This document shows, one piece after another, positions 1-8,835 of a stretch of DNA of 22,494 nucleotides. The translations under genes were made by a program, and so were the position numbers. Position 1 is the stretch's first letter. The number at the start of each line of letters is the position of its first letter. Source of the DNA: Acidobacteriota bacterium (GTDB lineage Bacteria; Acidobacteriota; Terriglobia; Terriglobales; Acidobacteriaceae); assembly GCA_021810735.1 (NCBI GenBank), contig JAJZIF010000009.1:1-22494 (forward strand). Reading direction: 5' to 3'. The notes beneath the pieces were generated by a model that saw nothing but the letters and a program-made list of their open reading frames with translations, was not told the DNA's origin and did not search any database.

Positions 1-1
1 G

Positions 2-139
2 GCGGCTGGGGCCAGTCTTGAACTGCATGGCTATTTGCTGGAAGACAGCAGTGGCCATTTTGCCTTCTACGCTTCGCAGATATCTCAGGTGGAAGCACCG
101 GAGGTCCCGCAAGGCGGAAACAACGGGAGCGACAACTAG
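2..139 (+). CDS. C-terminal fragment of an unidentified protein (5' truncated by window edge)
   Basis: An open frame enters from the left edge and ends at TAG 137-139, giving 45 residues with no start in the window. The fragment reads like a small beta-strand segment (LELHGYLLEDSSGHFAFYAS) followed by a Gly/Asn-rich polar tail. That composition is compatible with the end of a DUF5666-like or OB-fold-like domain, but the piece is too short to name. It is on the same strand as the recombinase remnant that follows and unrelated to it. The reading frame is plausible because the hydrophobic/polar alternation is regular and the tail is low in complexity. It could also be a non-coding frame that happens to be open. 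Confidence 0.4.
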   Translation, partial: AAGASLELHGYLLEDSSGHFAFYASQISQVEAPEVPQGGNNGSDN

Positions 140-269
140 TTGCGGGTTGTTGCTTCGATCGAGATCGGCGATGCTGTTTGGAATGAGCAATCGATTTCGA
201 GGGACAGCTGGAATGGACGCCTCAAAATGACCGAAACCGGACCCGCACTTCCCTGCCCGCTGTCATTCC

Positions 270-835
270 CGCGCGTCCTCCGCGAACATTCCAGGCCGAC
301 GGTGAAACGACGGCTGGCCGCGCTGCGGATGCTGTTCGACTGGATGGTCGTCGGCCAGGTGTTGGCTCTGAAACCGGCGCATGCGGTGCGCGGCCTGAAA
401 CACACAGAGGAAAGGCAAGACGCCGGTGCGAAATGGGGACAAGGCGCGGGCCATGCGGGTCGAGGATTTTTACGTGCAGGGACGGCGCGGCTGGGTACGG
501 CTGCACGAGAAAGGCGGCAAGGAACACGAAATTCCCACGCACCACAATCTCGATATCTATCTGGAGGAATACATCGCCGCCGCAGGCATCGGCAAAATCC
601 GCAAAGCACCGCTGTTTCGTTCCGCGCGCGGGGGGAGCGGCGAGCTAACGGAAAACCCTATGCAGCAATCCGATGTGTGGCGAATGATTCGCCGCGCGCG
701 GCTCAGGCTGGAATCAAAACCGAGATCGGCTGGGATACCTTCCCCGCCACCCGCATCACGGCCTATCTCAAGAATGGCGGAAGGCTTGGAAATCGACCAG
801 CAGATAACGATCTCGATCCGCAGTGCTGTTGCGGC
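270..835 (+). pseudogene. Tyrosine recombinase/phage integrase family, frameshifted and internally deleted
   Basis: Recognisable integrase segments lie in two alternating frames. The first frame (to about 405) has RPTVKRRLAALRMLFDWMVV and QVLALKPAHAVRGLKH, typical of the SAM-like core-binding domain. The second frame (about 405-710) has KGKTPV, then ARAMRVEDFYVQGRRGWVRL, HEKGGKEHEIPTHHNL and a later DVWRMIRRA. The first frame then returns with GIKTEIGWDTFPATRITAYL. Between KTPV and ARAMRVEDF about 40-45 residues expected in the family are missing, including the first catalytic Arg region. The usual HTFRATGIT box reads DTFPATRIT, so the second catalytic His and Arg are lost. The expected H/W and Tyr box after LEIDQQ is unreadable. 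This is a dead integrase scar, possibly marking an old island boundary. Its end abuts the stop codon of the convergent ATPase gene. Confidence 0.75.
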
Positions 836-2029
836 TCATCGGAACCAACGAACGCGCTTCCTCTGCGGGACTTTTGGGAGACCGCACGCCGTCCGCGCCA
901 TCCCGCGGACAACCCGCGAAATAGGCGAATCCTGGAGGACCAAGGGTTGGGCTGTATTTTGGGCACGAACCGCGGAATCGCGATCGGCCGGGATCTTCCA
1001 GTCTATCGAGACGGTAAGCGCCTTTCGAATATGGTGTTCATCGATGCCGAGCAAACGCTCGGAAAAGTGATTGAGCACGACCTCCAGCTTGGGGCGGCCG
1101 GCCTTGAAGAACTGGGAAATGAGACGATTGGAGTTCCGCAATTCTGAAATGCCGACCTGCGTGACCAGGTAAACAGCGGTAGATGCATCCAGGAGTGATT
1201 TCAACGCTGGGCCAAAGCTCGAGCCTGCATCGACCACAACATAATCGAAATCCTGCCGCACGATGTTGATCAGCCGCTCGACCGATTCCGGGCTTGGCTG
1301 CGTTGCAGCGTACTGGTCGGGGGCCGAGAGCACGAACAATCCCGAATCATGTGCGCTCAATAGCTTCGAGATGAAGCTGGAATCCAGCCGATCCGAATTC
1401 TCAAGCGCATGGGCGGTCGAGAAATGAGGTTTGATCCCGAGGCTCAGTGCGGCATCGCCGATGGGAAAACCAAAATCAATCAACAATGCCTTCTGGCCGG
1501 ATTCCTGCGCCAAGGCCACTGCAAAGTTGCTGGCAATGGTCGTGACGCCGGAACCTCCTTTCGAGCCCAGGAAGAGGAAGATTTTTCCGGAGACTTTCTT
1601 GAGCGACGGCGCTGCCGGGCGGCGAGCCGCCGCGCGTATCAAAGCTTCGGCAATCATTTCCGGAGCAATCGGAACCGTCAAAAACTCGCGAGCGCCGGCT
1701 CGCATGCACCGAACCAGCATTTCCGGATCCGCTCGCACCGAATAGACCATCACCGGTACCGAACTGGTAGTCCATAAATACTCCACCAGCTGCAGTGCAT
1801 GTTCCGGGTTACTATCCAGTTCCACGACAATGATGTCGTAATTCGATTCCAATAACCGGGAAACTTCTCCCGCCGCCGGATAGGACCGGAACTCCTGAGT
1901 CATCCCAATCTGGGATCTTGCAATCGCCTTCGCGACTGCGTTCCTGCGATGCTCTTCTGGACCAATAAGAGCGATGGACAACACCTGGACGCCGAGCCCG
2001 TCGGAATCCTGGGCAGTGGGTGAGGTCAT
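836..2029 (-). CDS. CpaE/TadZ-like MinD-family ATPase with N-terminal pseudo-receiver
   Basis: The protein has 397 residues from the ATG at 2027-2029. An upstream in-frame ATG at 2281 would add 84 residues of low-complexity, non-domain sequence, so I reject it. Residues 15-135 form a response-regulator-like fold in which the phospho-acceptor position reads VVELDS, so it is probably not phosphorylated. Residues 148-375 are a ParA/MinD-type P-loop ATPase with a deviant Walker A (GSKGGSGVTT, 155-164), a second acidic motif (LLIDFGFPIGD, about 183-192) and Walker B-like DYVVVDAGS (262-270). The tail is short and basic. CpaE/TadZ proteins localise Flp/Tad pili and related polar machines. No other pilus gene is in view, so the partner is unknown. 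It is divergent from the sigma-54 activator, which carries a similar degenerate receiver, and the two may work together in controlling surface structures. Confidence 0.85.
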   Translation of the reverse strand: MTSPTAQDSDGLGVQVLSIALIGPEEHRRNAVAKAIARSQIGMTQEFRSYPAAGEVSRLLESNYDIIVVELDSNPEHALQLVEYLWTTSSVPVMVYSVRADPEMLVRCMRAGAREFLTVPIAPEMIAEALIRAAARRPAAPSLKKVSGKIFLFLGSKGGSGVTTIASNFAVALAQESGQKALLIDFGFPIGDAALSLGIKPHFSTAHALENSDRLDSSFISKLLSAHDSGLFVLSAPDQYAATQPSPESVERLINIVRQDFDYVVVDAGSSFGPALKSLLDASTAVYLVTQVGISELRNSNRLISQFFKAGRPKLEVVLNHFSERLLGIDEHHIRKALTVSIDWKIPADRDSAVRAQNTAQPLVLQDSPISRVVRGMARTACGLPKVPQRKRVRWFR

Positions 2030-2579
2030 CCATTCGCGGTTTCGTGACGCTAGCAAGCTCGGCTCCCTTTGCGATGGAATCGATCCATAGATGAAGGAGG
2101 CACTTTGTGCGCATCTATAGATCGCGAAGTCTCGCGACGCAAGAAGAAAACAATGTTCCGATTGCGATAGGTGCAGTGTACGGCATTTTTTCCTAGCGAC
2201 GAGGAAATATGATTTGCAGCCACGCCGAAGCGAGGTGCCGGACCGTTTCCCTTGCCGCGCTGAGCCATGCACCCTCTCCATAGAATTCCCAGATAGATAC
2301 CGCTTGGCCAGGAACTACGCAGCCCCCCGGCAACGACGCAAAGAGCATGAACGTCTTCCCCGGCCCGCGTCCTCTCCCTCGATCGAGATCGTTCGAAAGG
2401 TTTTTCTAGACGTCCCGGACCTTATCTGATATCAATGAGTCACCTTTAATAACATTTTGACCTTTTGATCGGCTTGTACCGGCGATGGGAAGGGATTGAA
2501 GAGGCCGTTTTGGCTCTCTCCACTTTGGGATTGCAGAGCCAGAGAGCCACGTGACTGGTGAAGGCAGGATTGCGTACCT
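2030..2579. other. Divergent intergenic region between the ATPase gene and the sigma-54 activator gene
   Basis: This 550-bp stretch holds no gene I can support. It should contain the promoters of both flanking genes. The only clear structure is the 9-bp inverted repeat at 2511-2549, listed separately. I searched by eye for the GG-N10-GC core of a sigma-54 promoter ahead of 2580 and found none. I recognise no riboswitch. Confidence 0.5.
2511..2549. promoter_or_regulatory. Inverted repeat, candidate operator upstream of the sigma-54 activator
   Basis: TGGCTCTCT at 2511-2519 is repeated as its perfect reverse complement AGAGAGCCA at 2541-2549, with a 21-bp spacer, about 30 bp before the start codon at 2580. 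The arms are about two helical turns plus apart (30 bp centre to centre), so a dimeric regulator bound to the same face is possible. It could be an autoregulatory site, or a leader hairpin that sequesters the ribosome-binding region. No binding protein can be named from the sequence. Confidence 0.4.
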
Positions 2580-4022
2580 ATGATTCGTCTTGGACTGTAT
2601 TCCGAAAACCGGAAATTGCAAACCATTCTCTCCTCCGCCCTAGGGAACGAATTTGAAGTTCTCCTGGAGCCGGATGAGGAAAGAATCCATCAAATGCTCT
2701 CTGCCGGAGAATCTGACATGGTCGTTCTAGATCTTGACTCCAATCATGCTTCCTTGAAGAAGCGGATCGAGGGCGCCAAACGTATTGTCGATGCGCAAGT
2801 TCCCTCGGTGGTACTGGCCGATGACGGACTTCGCCCGACAGCGGCGGAGCTCGTGCGATTGGGCGCATTCGACTACTGCCGTAAGCCGTTGTCGGTGCGA
2901 GAGCTCAAACTCATGCTGCGGCGCGCCCACGAAAGCGTTACCGTGAAGCGTCAACTCGACGAGGTGCAACAACAACTGAATGCGGTGACCAGCTGTGATC
3001 GTATGATCGGATCCAGCCCCCAAATACGCGAGGTCTACGATCTCGTACGCCGGGTTTCCACGATTGATACCTCGGTCGTCGTAACGGGCGAAAGTGGTAC
3101 TGGCAAAGAATTGATCGCCAACGCCATTCATAATCTTGGAAACCGATCCAATCGGCCGTTTGTCGCCGTGAGCTGTGGCGCCATTCCGGAGACCTTGATT
3201 GAGGCCGAATTGTTCGGCCACGAGAAGGGAGCCTTCACCGGCACGGTAGGCCTACGTGAGGGGTACCTCGAGCAAGCGCGCGACGGCACTTTGTTCCTGG
3301 ACGAAATCGGCGAACTGAGCCTGAACACACAGGTGAAGCTCCTGCGCGTCCTTCAACAGCGGGAATTCAGCCGACTCGGAAGTACTCGGCTGATTCCCTT
3401 GCGGGCGCGCCTGATTTTTGCCACGCACCAGGATCTCGCGGAAATGGTGGAAAGGGGGAAATTTCGTGAAGATCTGTACTATCGCATCAATGTGATGAGG
3501 ATCGATATTCCGCCCCTCCAGGAGAGGCCCGAAGATATCGCTCCTATTGCTCTGCACTTTCTGCACCATTACTCCGAAGTCCAAAAACGCCCGATGCTTG
3601 GGATCGAACCCAAGGCTATGGCGCTGCTGGAAGCTTACCCGTGGCCCGGAAACGGGCGCGAACTGGAGAATGTGATTCAGCGGGCCATCATCGTCGCTCA
3701 GGACGAGATCATCCGCGTAGCGGATTTGCCGAAAGGCATTCAAGCAGAGAATGTTGTCGCCATCGACAACCATTGCCCCACCGGTTCCTTCGAGCGGCAA
3801 CTTCGCGACTATAGGATTAAGCTCGCCGAAACCGCTTTGCGGGATCATCACGGAAACAAAACCCAGGCCGCCCGCAGCTTGTGCATCTCGCGCGCTTACT
3901 TACACCGGCTCCTACGGCCTTCCGAGAAGTCCCTGCTGGATGAACCCTCCGGCAATTTTTTGATCTCCGGCCAAATGGGAGAAACAGGCCAGCCAAAGAC
4001 GCGCTTACTTGGACGTGCCTAG
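2580..4022 (+). CDS. NtrC-family sigma-54-dependent transcriptional activator with atypical receiver
   Basis: The protein has 480 residues. Residues 1-120 are receiver-like: D51 (VVLDLDS) sits at the phospho-acceptor position and K102 (CRKP) is kept, but the N-terminal acidic pair is absent (LYSEN), so phosphorylation is doubtful. Residues 142-385 are the AAA+ domain, with Walker A GESGTGKE (170-177), the sigma-54-contacting GAFTG loop (217-221), Walker B LFLDEIGE (238-245), arginine-finger region FREDLYYRINV (296-305) and sensor II WPGNGREL (355-362; usual form WPGNVREL). Residues about 403-446 form a Fis-type helix-turn-helix (NKTQAARSLCISRAYLHRLL). It hydrolyses ATP to open sigma-54 RNA polymerase complexes. 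It lies 430 bp upstream of, and co-directional with, the PNAG operon, which is an attractive target, though no -24/-12 element was found there. Confidence 0.93.
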   Translation: MIRLGLYSENRKLQTILSSALGNEFEVLLEPDEERIHQMLSAGESDMVVLDLDSNHASLKKRIEGAKRIVDAQVPSVVLADDGLRPTAAELVRLGAFDYCRKPLSVRELKLMLRRAHESVTVKRQLDEVQQQLNAVTSCDRMIGSSPQIREVYDLVRRVSTIDTSVVVTGESGTGKELIANAIHNLGNRSNRPFVAVSCGAIPETLIEAELFGHEKGAFTGTVGLREGYLEQARDGTLFLDEIGELSLNTQVKLLRVLQQREFSRLGSTRLIPLRARLIFATHQDLAEMVERGKFREDLYYRINVMRIDIPPLQERPEDIAPIALHFLHHYSEVQKRPMLGIEPKAMALLEAYPWPGNGRELENVIQRAIIVAQDEIIRVADLPKGIQAENVVAIDNHCPTGSFERQLRDYRIKLAETALRDHHGNKTQAARSLCISRAYLHRLLRPSEKSLLDEPSGNFLISGQMGETGQPKTRLLGRA

Positions 4023-4452
4023 TCTGGCGGATGTCCTCAGATCGGAATTGAAGCAATCGATAGGTTCCACGGAATTCCAACGAGAATTCACCGTCAAAAG
4101 GTGCTTTCCCAAAGCTTTAGATTTGAATTTTTTGTTCGCGCCAAGAACAGAGCATCGTATGCCCGGCCTTGACCGAAGTAGCTGTTTTTCCTGTGAGGAT
4201 CCTATCCCCTATGTCGCCCCGGATCTATAGAAATGCGCAATCGCTTCGCGGGAACCGGCTGCTCTCCGCAATTGTGGCGCCCGCTTTCTCGAAAGACTCT
4301 ATGCTCCTAGGCCCGTTCTCCTTGGAGCCTCACGTCCCGTGCTCAACTGAATGTCTTGCGAAAACCGGACAGGCCTTGGAAGCAAGCGATTCTTTTGAGC
4401 TCTGCGGCCTCTCGCTTTCTTCTGCACCGGATTCGACCCTTAAGGGACTGCG
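4023..4452 (+). other. Intergenic region upstream of pgaA; no gene recognised
   Basis: This region must hold the promoter of the PNAG operon unless transcription runs through from the activator gene. An open frame at 4169-4459 has no family features and overlaps the pgaA start, so I do not call it. No GG-N10-GC sigma-54 core and no convincing -35/-10 pair was seen. An AT-rich patch lies near 4120-4135. A likely ribosome-binding site, AAGGG at 4442-4446, precedes the GTG of pgaA at 6-nt spacing. Confidence 0.5.
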
Positions 4453-6885
4453 GTGCTGATCTCTTCCCTGCGCGTATGGTCGTGTGCCTTTCTAGTCACC
4501 GCCGGGTTTCTCTCCGGTGCGCGGGCGCAGGTCGGCAATTCCGTTGCCCCCGGGGGCGTGCGCGAAGCTGCCGTTGCAGAGGCCAAAGCCGGAGATCCGA
4601 AGGGAGGTTTGACCGTCTTGCGTTCCCTCCTCGAGCGCTATCCGAACGATCCAAGATTGCTGGCCGACACGGTCATCGTCGCGAACCTGGCCGGAGCCGA
4701 CACTCTGGCGCTCGAACTCTACGCACGTCCAAACACGCCCAAACAGGACGCTGGAGTTGCCGAAGCAGCGGCTCGCGCTGCCCGCAATCTCCATCAATAC
4801 GATCGGGCCACCCTTCTCTACCGCCGCTCGGAAGCTCTGGCTCCCGAGCGCTGGCAACCGCGTTTGGGAGAGGCAATGGTGCAGGTGGATGAAGGCAGGT
4901 ATTCTCGAGCGCGCCTGCTGATGCAGTCTCTCCCCTCCTCCTCCAGACAGGAAAAGGATGTCCTCGCGGGACAAGAATATCTGTGCCGCCGAGAGGGCAA
5001 CTTCGCCTGTATGCTCTCGATCGAGGAGGGCCAACTTCAAAAGAGACCGGACGATCCCCTGGCGCAATGTCAGTTCGCGCGCACGCTTTCCCAGGCGGGA
5101 GGAGAAACACGCGCGAGAGAACTGTGCCGCAGTGCGGATTCGCAGAATGGACTCGCTCTGGGTGCAACCGCCGGCGCGGAGGAGGTGCGCTGGGGGGAAA
5201 GCTTCGCTCTCTCGCGAAAACTCCAGCAAGCCGAGACAGAACAGGGACTGGCTCGACTGGAAGTTGTGATCGCCGCCTCCCCCTCCGGCGGAGCACTCTG
5301 GCGGCAGGCGCAGTTTGATCGATTGGTCGCGCTGGTGGATCTGTGGCGCATGCGCGACGCCGTCCTCTCTTACGAGAAATTGCAACGAGAAAACATTTCT
5401 GTACCCTTCTATGCCGAGCTTCCTGTAGCCTCGGCCTATCTGGCAATCCACGAACCCCGCAAAGCCGAGATCCTCTATCGTCGGCTGTTGCACCGGTTTC
5501 CCGAAGACGGGGCGGCGTGGAGCGGACTTGCCTATGCGCTCCTGGAAAGCGAGCACATTGCTGAAGCTTTTCAGACGATCGATCACGCATACTCCAAGTC
5601 CCCGTCATGGTTGCAGTCTCCCGGCCTGAAAATCCCGCAATCGAACCGCATTCACCAGAATCTCGGATTGCAGGCCGCGGAATTTCGCGGATACGCCGGA
5701 ATGTACAAGGAGCAACAACGGCGGGTGGGAGCTCTCCTGGTCCAGGCTCCAGCAGCCGCTGAATTGGGCCGAGCCATGGCAATGACCTATCTGGATCGAG
5801 GCTGGCCTCGGCTGGCCATGGCGCAAGAACGCATTTCCGACAGCTATGTTGAGAAGGATGAGCTTCCCTCCCGACAAGAGCTGGAGATCGACGAGAATGC
5901 GGGATATCGCGATGTTGTAGATACGGAACTGCCCGCTCTGCTCGCTCGAGAAGGAATGAGTCCCCCTGTACAACTTTTCCTGCGGGATCGTGCCATTGAA
6001 CGGGGTTGGCAGTTTGCTTCCGAAGGTACCTACGAGTGGGCAAGTGGCAGATTCCTCGGTTCCACAGACGAGCAGACGGAATCGCACCTCGACACCCCTC
6101 TGCTTGACAATCGTTGGCGTGTCTTTGGGCATGAGCTGAACCAAAGCGGTACGTTCCTCGAAGGTAATGCCGTTCGTACCCGAGGCGGCCTGGGCCTGAG
6201 CTATAGTTACGCCCGCCAATTCGCTTTTGCGGAACTTGCAATCGACACCGGAACCAAAGGGACGACTCCAGCGGCGAACCTAGGCACTCAACTCAGGTTC
6301 GGCGATCATTGGGCGTTCGATGCAACCGCGGATACCGACAGCATGATGGATGTGCAACTGATCGCAGTCCTCGCCAAGGTGCATGCGCGGAGTCTCGACA
6401 TGGGCCTGGACTGGCGCGCCAGCGAGTTGCGCGCCGCCGGCATTGGAGTGCAGCGCGTGCTGTTCAGCGATGGTAACCAACGAGCAGCGCTTTCAGGAAA
6501 ATACGATCAGCGGGTGTGGACCTCGCCTCGATGGAAAATCAATGTGGCGCCGGAGGAGTGGGCCTCCAGCAATTCTAAAAACGAGAATCGCCTCTATTTC
6601 AATCCTCGTCATGATTTCTCGATCGGACCCCGGGGGACCGTGGACTGGCTCACCTGGCGACACTACGACCGAAGCTTGCATCAGGAGGTTACCTTCTATT
6701 CCGCGCCTTACTGGCAGCAGAACTATGGGACCGGTCTCGCCTTTGCTGCCGGATTCGCGCAGCGCTGGAATCTCAATGCACGGGTTGTCCTGGTGGATGG
6801 CGTTCTCTTCGACAGCCAGCCGTATGACGGGGTGAATGAGACCTATACCGCAGTCAATCTTGGTCTCACCTGGGGGCACAAATGA
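4453..6885 (+). CDS. pgaA: PgaA-like outer-membrane PNAG exporter: TPR domain plus beta-barrel
   Basis: The protein has 810 residues, close to the 807 of E. coli PgaA. The start is GTG at 4453, preceded by AAGGG. A signal peptide occupies about residues 1-26 (hydrophobic core CAFLVTAGFLSG, cleavage after ARA). Residues about 35-480 are helical tetratricopeptide-like repeats (for example AEILYRRLLHRFPEDGAAWS and YDRATLLYRRSEALAPERW). The last 300 residues are amphipathic beta strands rich in aromatics, ending in YTAVNLGLTWGHK, as expected for an outer-membrane barrel. In the family the TPR part binds de-N-acetylated PNAG and guides it to the barrel. The stop overlaps the pgaB start (ATGA at 6882-6885), showing translational coupling. 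Sequence alone would only say TPR plus barrel; the order of the next three genes makes the assignment strong. Confidence 0.88.
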   Translation: MLISSLRVWSCAFLVTAGFLSGARAQVGNSVAPGGVREAAVAEAKAGDPKGGLTVLRSLLERYPNDPRLLADTVIVANLAGADTLALELYARPNTPKQDAGVAEAAARAARNLHQYDRATLLYRRSEALAPERWQPRLGEAMVQVDEGRYSRARLLMQSLPSSSRQEKDVLAGQEYLCRREGNFACMLSIEEGQLQKRPDDPLAQCQFARTLSQAGGETRARELCRSADSQNGLALGATAGAEEVRWGESFALSRKLQQAETEQGLARLEVVIAASPSGGALWRQAQFDRLVALVDLWRMRDAVLSYEKLQRENISVPFYAELPVASAYLAIHEPRKAEILYRRLLHRFPEDGAAWSGLAYALLESEHIAEAFQTIDHAYSKSPSWLQSPGLKIPQSNRIHQNLGLQAAEFRGYAGMYKEQQRRVGALLVQAPAAAELGRAMAMTYLDRGWPRLAMAQERISDSYVEKDELPSRQELEIDENAGYRDVVDTELPALLAREGMSPPVQLFLRDRAIERGWQFASEGTYEWASGRFLGSTDEQTESHLDTPLLDNRWRVFGHELNQSGTFLEGNAVRTRGGLGLSYSYARQFAFAELAIDTGTKGTTPAANLGTQLRFGDHWAFDATADTDSMMDVQLIAVLAKVHARSLDMGLDWRASELRAAGIGVQRVLFSDGNQRAALSGKYDQRVWTSPRWKINVAPEEWASSNSKNENRLYFNPRHDFSIGPRGTVDWLTWRHYDRSLHQEVTFYSAPYWQQNYGTGLAFAAGFAQRWNLNARVVLVDGVLFDSQPYDGVNETYTAVNLGLTWGHK

Positions 6886-8822
6886 AGTCTTTCCTGCTCT
6901 GTTGGCTGCTCGCAGCTCTGGGCACCGCTCACGCCAGCAACCCAGACGTGCTCGTGCTTTGCTATCACGATGTGCGCGATACCGTGCAGGGCCTCCCGGT
7001 GCAAATGCGTCCGGATGTAGGCCGATATCCGATCCTCACTCCAGGCATCGCGAGCCATCTCGGTGCCGACCAGTACTCGATCAGCACCCACAATCTGGCA
7101 GCCCAATTTGATTGGCTGCATGCCCACGGCTACCACGTCATCAGTCTGCAACAGTTGATCGACGCCCGGACCGGCCATGGCCCTCTCCCGAGCAAGGCTG
7201 TGCTGCTGACCTTCGACGATGGCCTTGCAAGCTCCTACACCAAGGTCTTTCCGCTGCTGAAAGCGTACGACTACCATGCCGTCGTCGCCGTGGTTGGCGC
7301 ATGGGCTGATCTGGCGGCCGATGGGAAGGTAGATTACGGCCCGCGCCCTTTTCTTCGAGAGGATTTTGCCAGCTGGGAACAATTGCGAGAAATGCAGGAT
7401 AGCGGCCTGGTCGAAATAGCTTCCCATACCTATGATTTGCACCGCGGCATTGACGCCAACCCCCAGGGAAACGTCATTCCCGCCGTCCTCACCCATGCCT
7501 ACAATCCACAGACGCATCGATACGAAACCGACGGACAATACTCCGAGCGTATCCGCGCCGACCTTGCCCATAGTGTTCAGGAAATTCGAGAGAAACTCGG
7601 GCGAGCGCCACGAGCTCTCATGTGGCCCTACGGCAGCCACACGGAAATCAGTGATGCGATCGCAGCGGCCGAAGGCCTGTCGGTGACCTTTACCCTGGGA
7701 TTGCCTGTCGTGTTTCCGAGCAAGCCCTTCGGAACCACCGGGCTCGCAAACATCCCCAGAATGGTGATGATGTCCAATCCCACAGTGGAAAACCTGGCTT
7801 GGGCAATCCAGCACCCTTTTTTGAACAACAACATTCGCGCCGTCCAGGTCGATCTCGATTATGTCTATGACCCCGATCCTCAGACGCAAGAGCGAAACCT
7901 GAGCGCACTGCTGGATCGTATCAAACAACTCGGTGCAAACCAGGTATGGCTGCAGGCCTTCGCAGATCCGGATGGATCGGGAGTGGCCAGCGCAGTGTAT
8001 TTTCCAACTCGTCACCTGCCGATGCGGGCCGACCTGTTTTCCCGTGTTTCCTGGCAGCTGCGTACGCGCTGCAGCGTCGAGGTTTACGCATGGATGCCGG
8101 TGCTTGCATGGCGATTGCCCGACCGGAAATTGCAGGCCGAACTGCAGATTCAATCGCGACCGGGGCTCAAGCCCGAAAACCCCATCCGACTTAACCCTTT
8201 CCGTCCAGAAACCAGGGCAATTGTCGGAGATCTTTATGAGGATCTGGGACGCGCGGCGCCGGTGAACGGAATATTGTTTAGCGACGATGCGATTTTGCGG
8301 GACACCGACATTCTAGGCGCGAATAGCCCTGCCCCCGGTGCGGATCGAACCCGCGCCTTGATCGGATTTACCGATGCACTGAAAACCCGGGTGCGACATT
8401 GGAGTCCGGAGCTGGCGACGGCACGGAACCTCTTTGCGGAGCCGGTGCTGCATCCGGCGAGTGAGGTATGGTATGCGCAATCTCTTCCCGCGTTTCTATC
8501 CAGCTATGACGAAGTGGGTTTGATGGCCATGCCCGCCCTGGAAAACGCCAGGCATCCGGACGCATGGCTGAAAAAACTTTCCCATCGAGTGGCCGCTTTG
8601 CCCGAGGGTGATCGCGGTACAGTCTTTGAACTACAAACGGTCAACTGGCGGACAAAGAAACCCCTTCCTACCCGCACGGTTGCAGCGGAAATGCAGGAGT
8701 TGCTGCGCAATGGCGCACGCCATCTTGCCTATTACCCCGACGATTTCGTGAAGAACAACCCGGACATTCAGACGCTGATTCCGGCATTTTCGACCTCGGC
8801 CTTCTCCGGGGTGCAGCCGTAA
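6882..8822 (+). CDS. pgaB: PgaB-like poly-beta-1,6-GlcNAc N-deacetylase with C-terminal glycoside-hydrolase domain
   Basis: The protein has 646 residues (E. coli PgaB is 672). A signal peptide spans about residues 1-18 and ends AHA-SN, without a lipobox cysteine, unlike the E. coli lipoprotein. The CE4 deacetylase domain (about 22-300) has LCYHDV, the catalytic/metal motif LTFDDG (D112, D113) and the zinc histidines in SHTYDLHRG (H182, H187), then WPYG. Residues about 318-640 form the GHL13-type domain, starting QVDLDYVYDPDPQTQERNL, with an acidic pair D468-D469 (FSDDAIL) matching the position of the acidic active site in E. coli PgaB. It removes some N-acetyl groups from PNAG in the periplasm so that PgaA can export it. 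It overlaps pgaA by 4 nt, and pgaC starts 13 nt after its stop. Confidence 0.93.
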   Translation: MKSFLLCWLLAALGTAHASNPDVLVLCYHDVRDTVQGLPVQMRPDVGRYPILTPGIASHLGADQYSISTHNLAAQFDWLHAHGYHVISLQQLIDARTGHGPLPSKAVLLTFDDGLASSYTKVFPLLKAYDYHAVVAVVGAWADLAADGKVDYGPRPFLREDFASWEQLREMQDSGLVEIASHTYDLHRGIDANPQGNVIPAVLTHAYNPQTHRYETDGQYSERIRADLAHSVQEIREKLGRAPRALMWPYGSHTEISDAIAAAEGLSVTFTLGLPVVFPSKPFGTTGLANIPRMVMMSNPTVENLAWAIQHPFLNNNIRAVQVDLDYVYDPDPQTQERNLSALLDRIKQLGANQVWLQAFADPDGSGVASAVYFPTRHLPMRADLFSRVSWQLRTRCSVEVYAWMPVLAWRLPDRKLQAELQIQSRPGLKPENPIRLNPFRPETRAIVGDLYEDLGRAAPVNGILFSDDAILRDTDILGANSPAPGADRTRALIGFTDALKTRVRHWSPELATARNLFAEPVLHPASEVWYAQSLPAFLSSYDEVGLMAMPALENARHPDAWLKKLSHRVAALPEGDRGTVFELQTVNWRTKKPLPTRTVAAEMQELLRNGARHLAYYPDDFVKNNPDIQTLIPAFSTSAFSGVQP

Positions 8823-8835
8823 AGGATGGATTCCA

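Noticed and set aside
1178..1190. About 10-nt match between spacer 1 and the ATPase gene as a self-target
   Set aside because: A match this short is expected by chance in 22 kb and does not cover a convincing seed plus PAM.
2030..2281. 84-residue N-terminal extension of the CpaE-like ATPase
   Set aside because: The extension has no domain character, and the protein begins normally just after the ATG at 2029.
2284..2360. Possible c-di-GMP (GEMM) riboswitch suggested by GACGCAAAGAGC
   Set aside because: Only this short string resembles the motif; the required second stem, receptor and surrounding conserved bases are absent.
4023..4452. Sigma-54 promoter for the pga operon
   Set aside because: I checked each GG for a GC ten bases later and found no site resembling TGGCAC-N5-TTGC, so the tempting link to the activator has no promoter support.
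4169..4459. Small plus-strand open frame before pgaA
   Set aside because: No ribosome-binding site, no recognisable family, and it overlaps the pgaA start.
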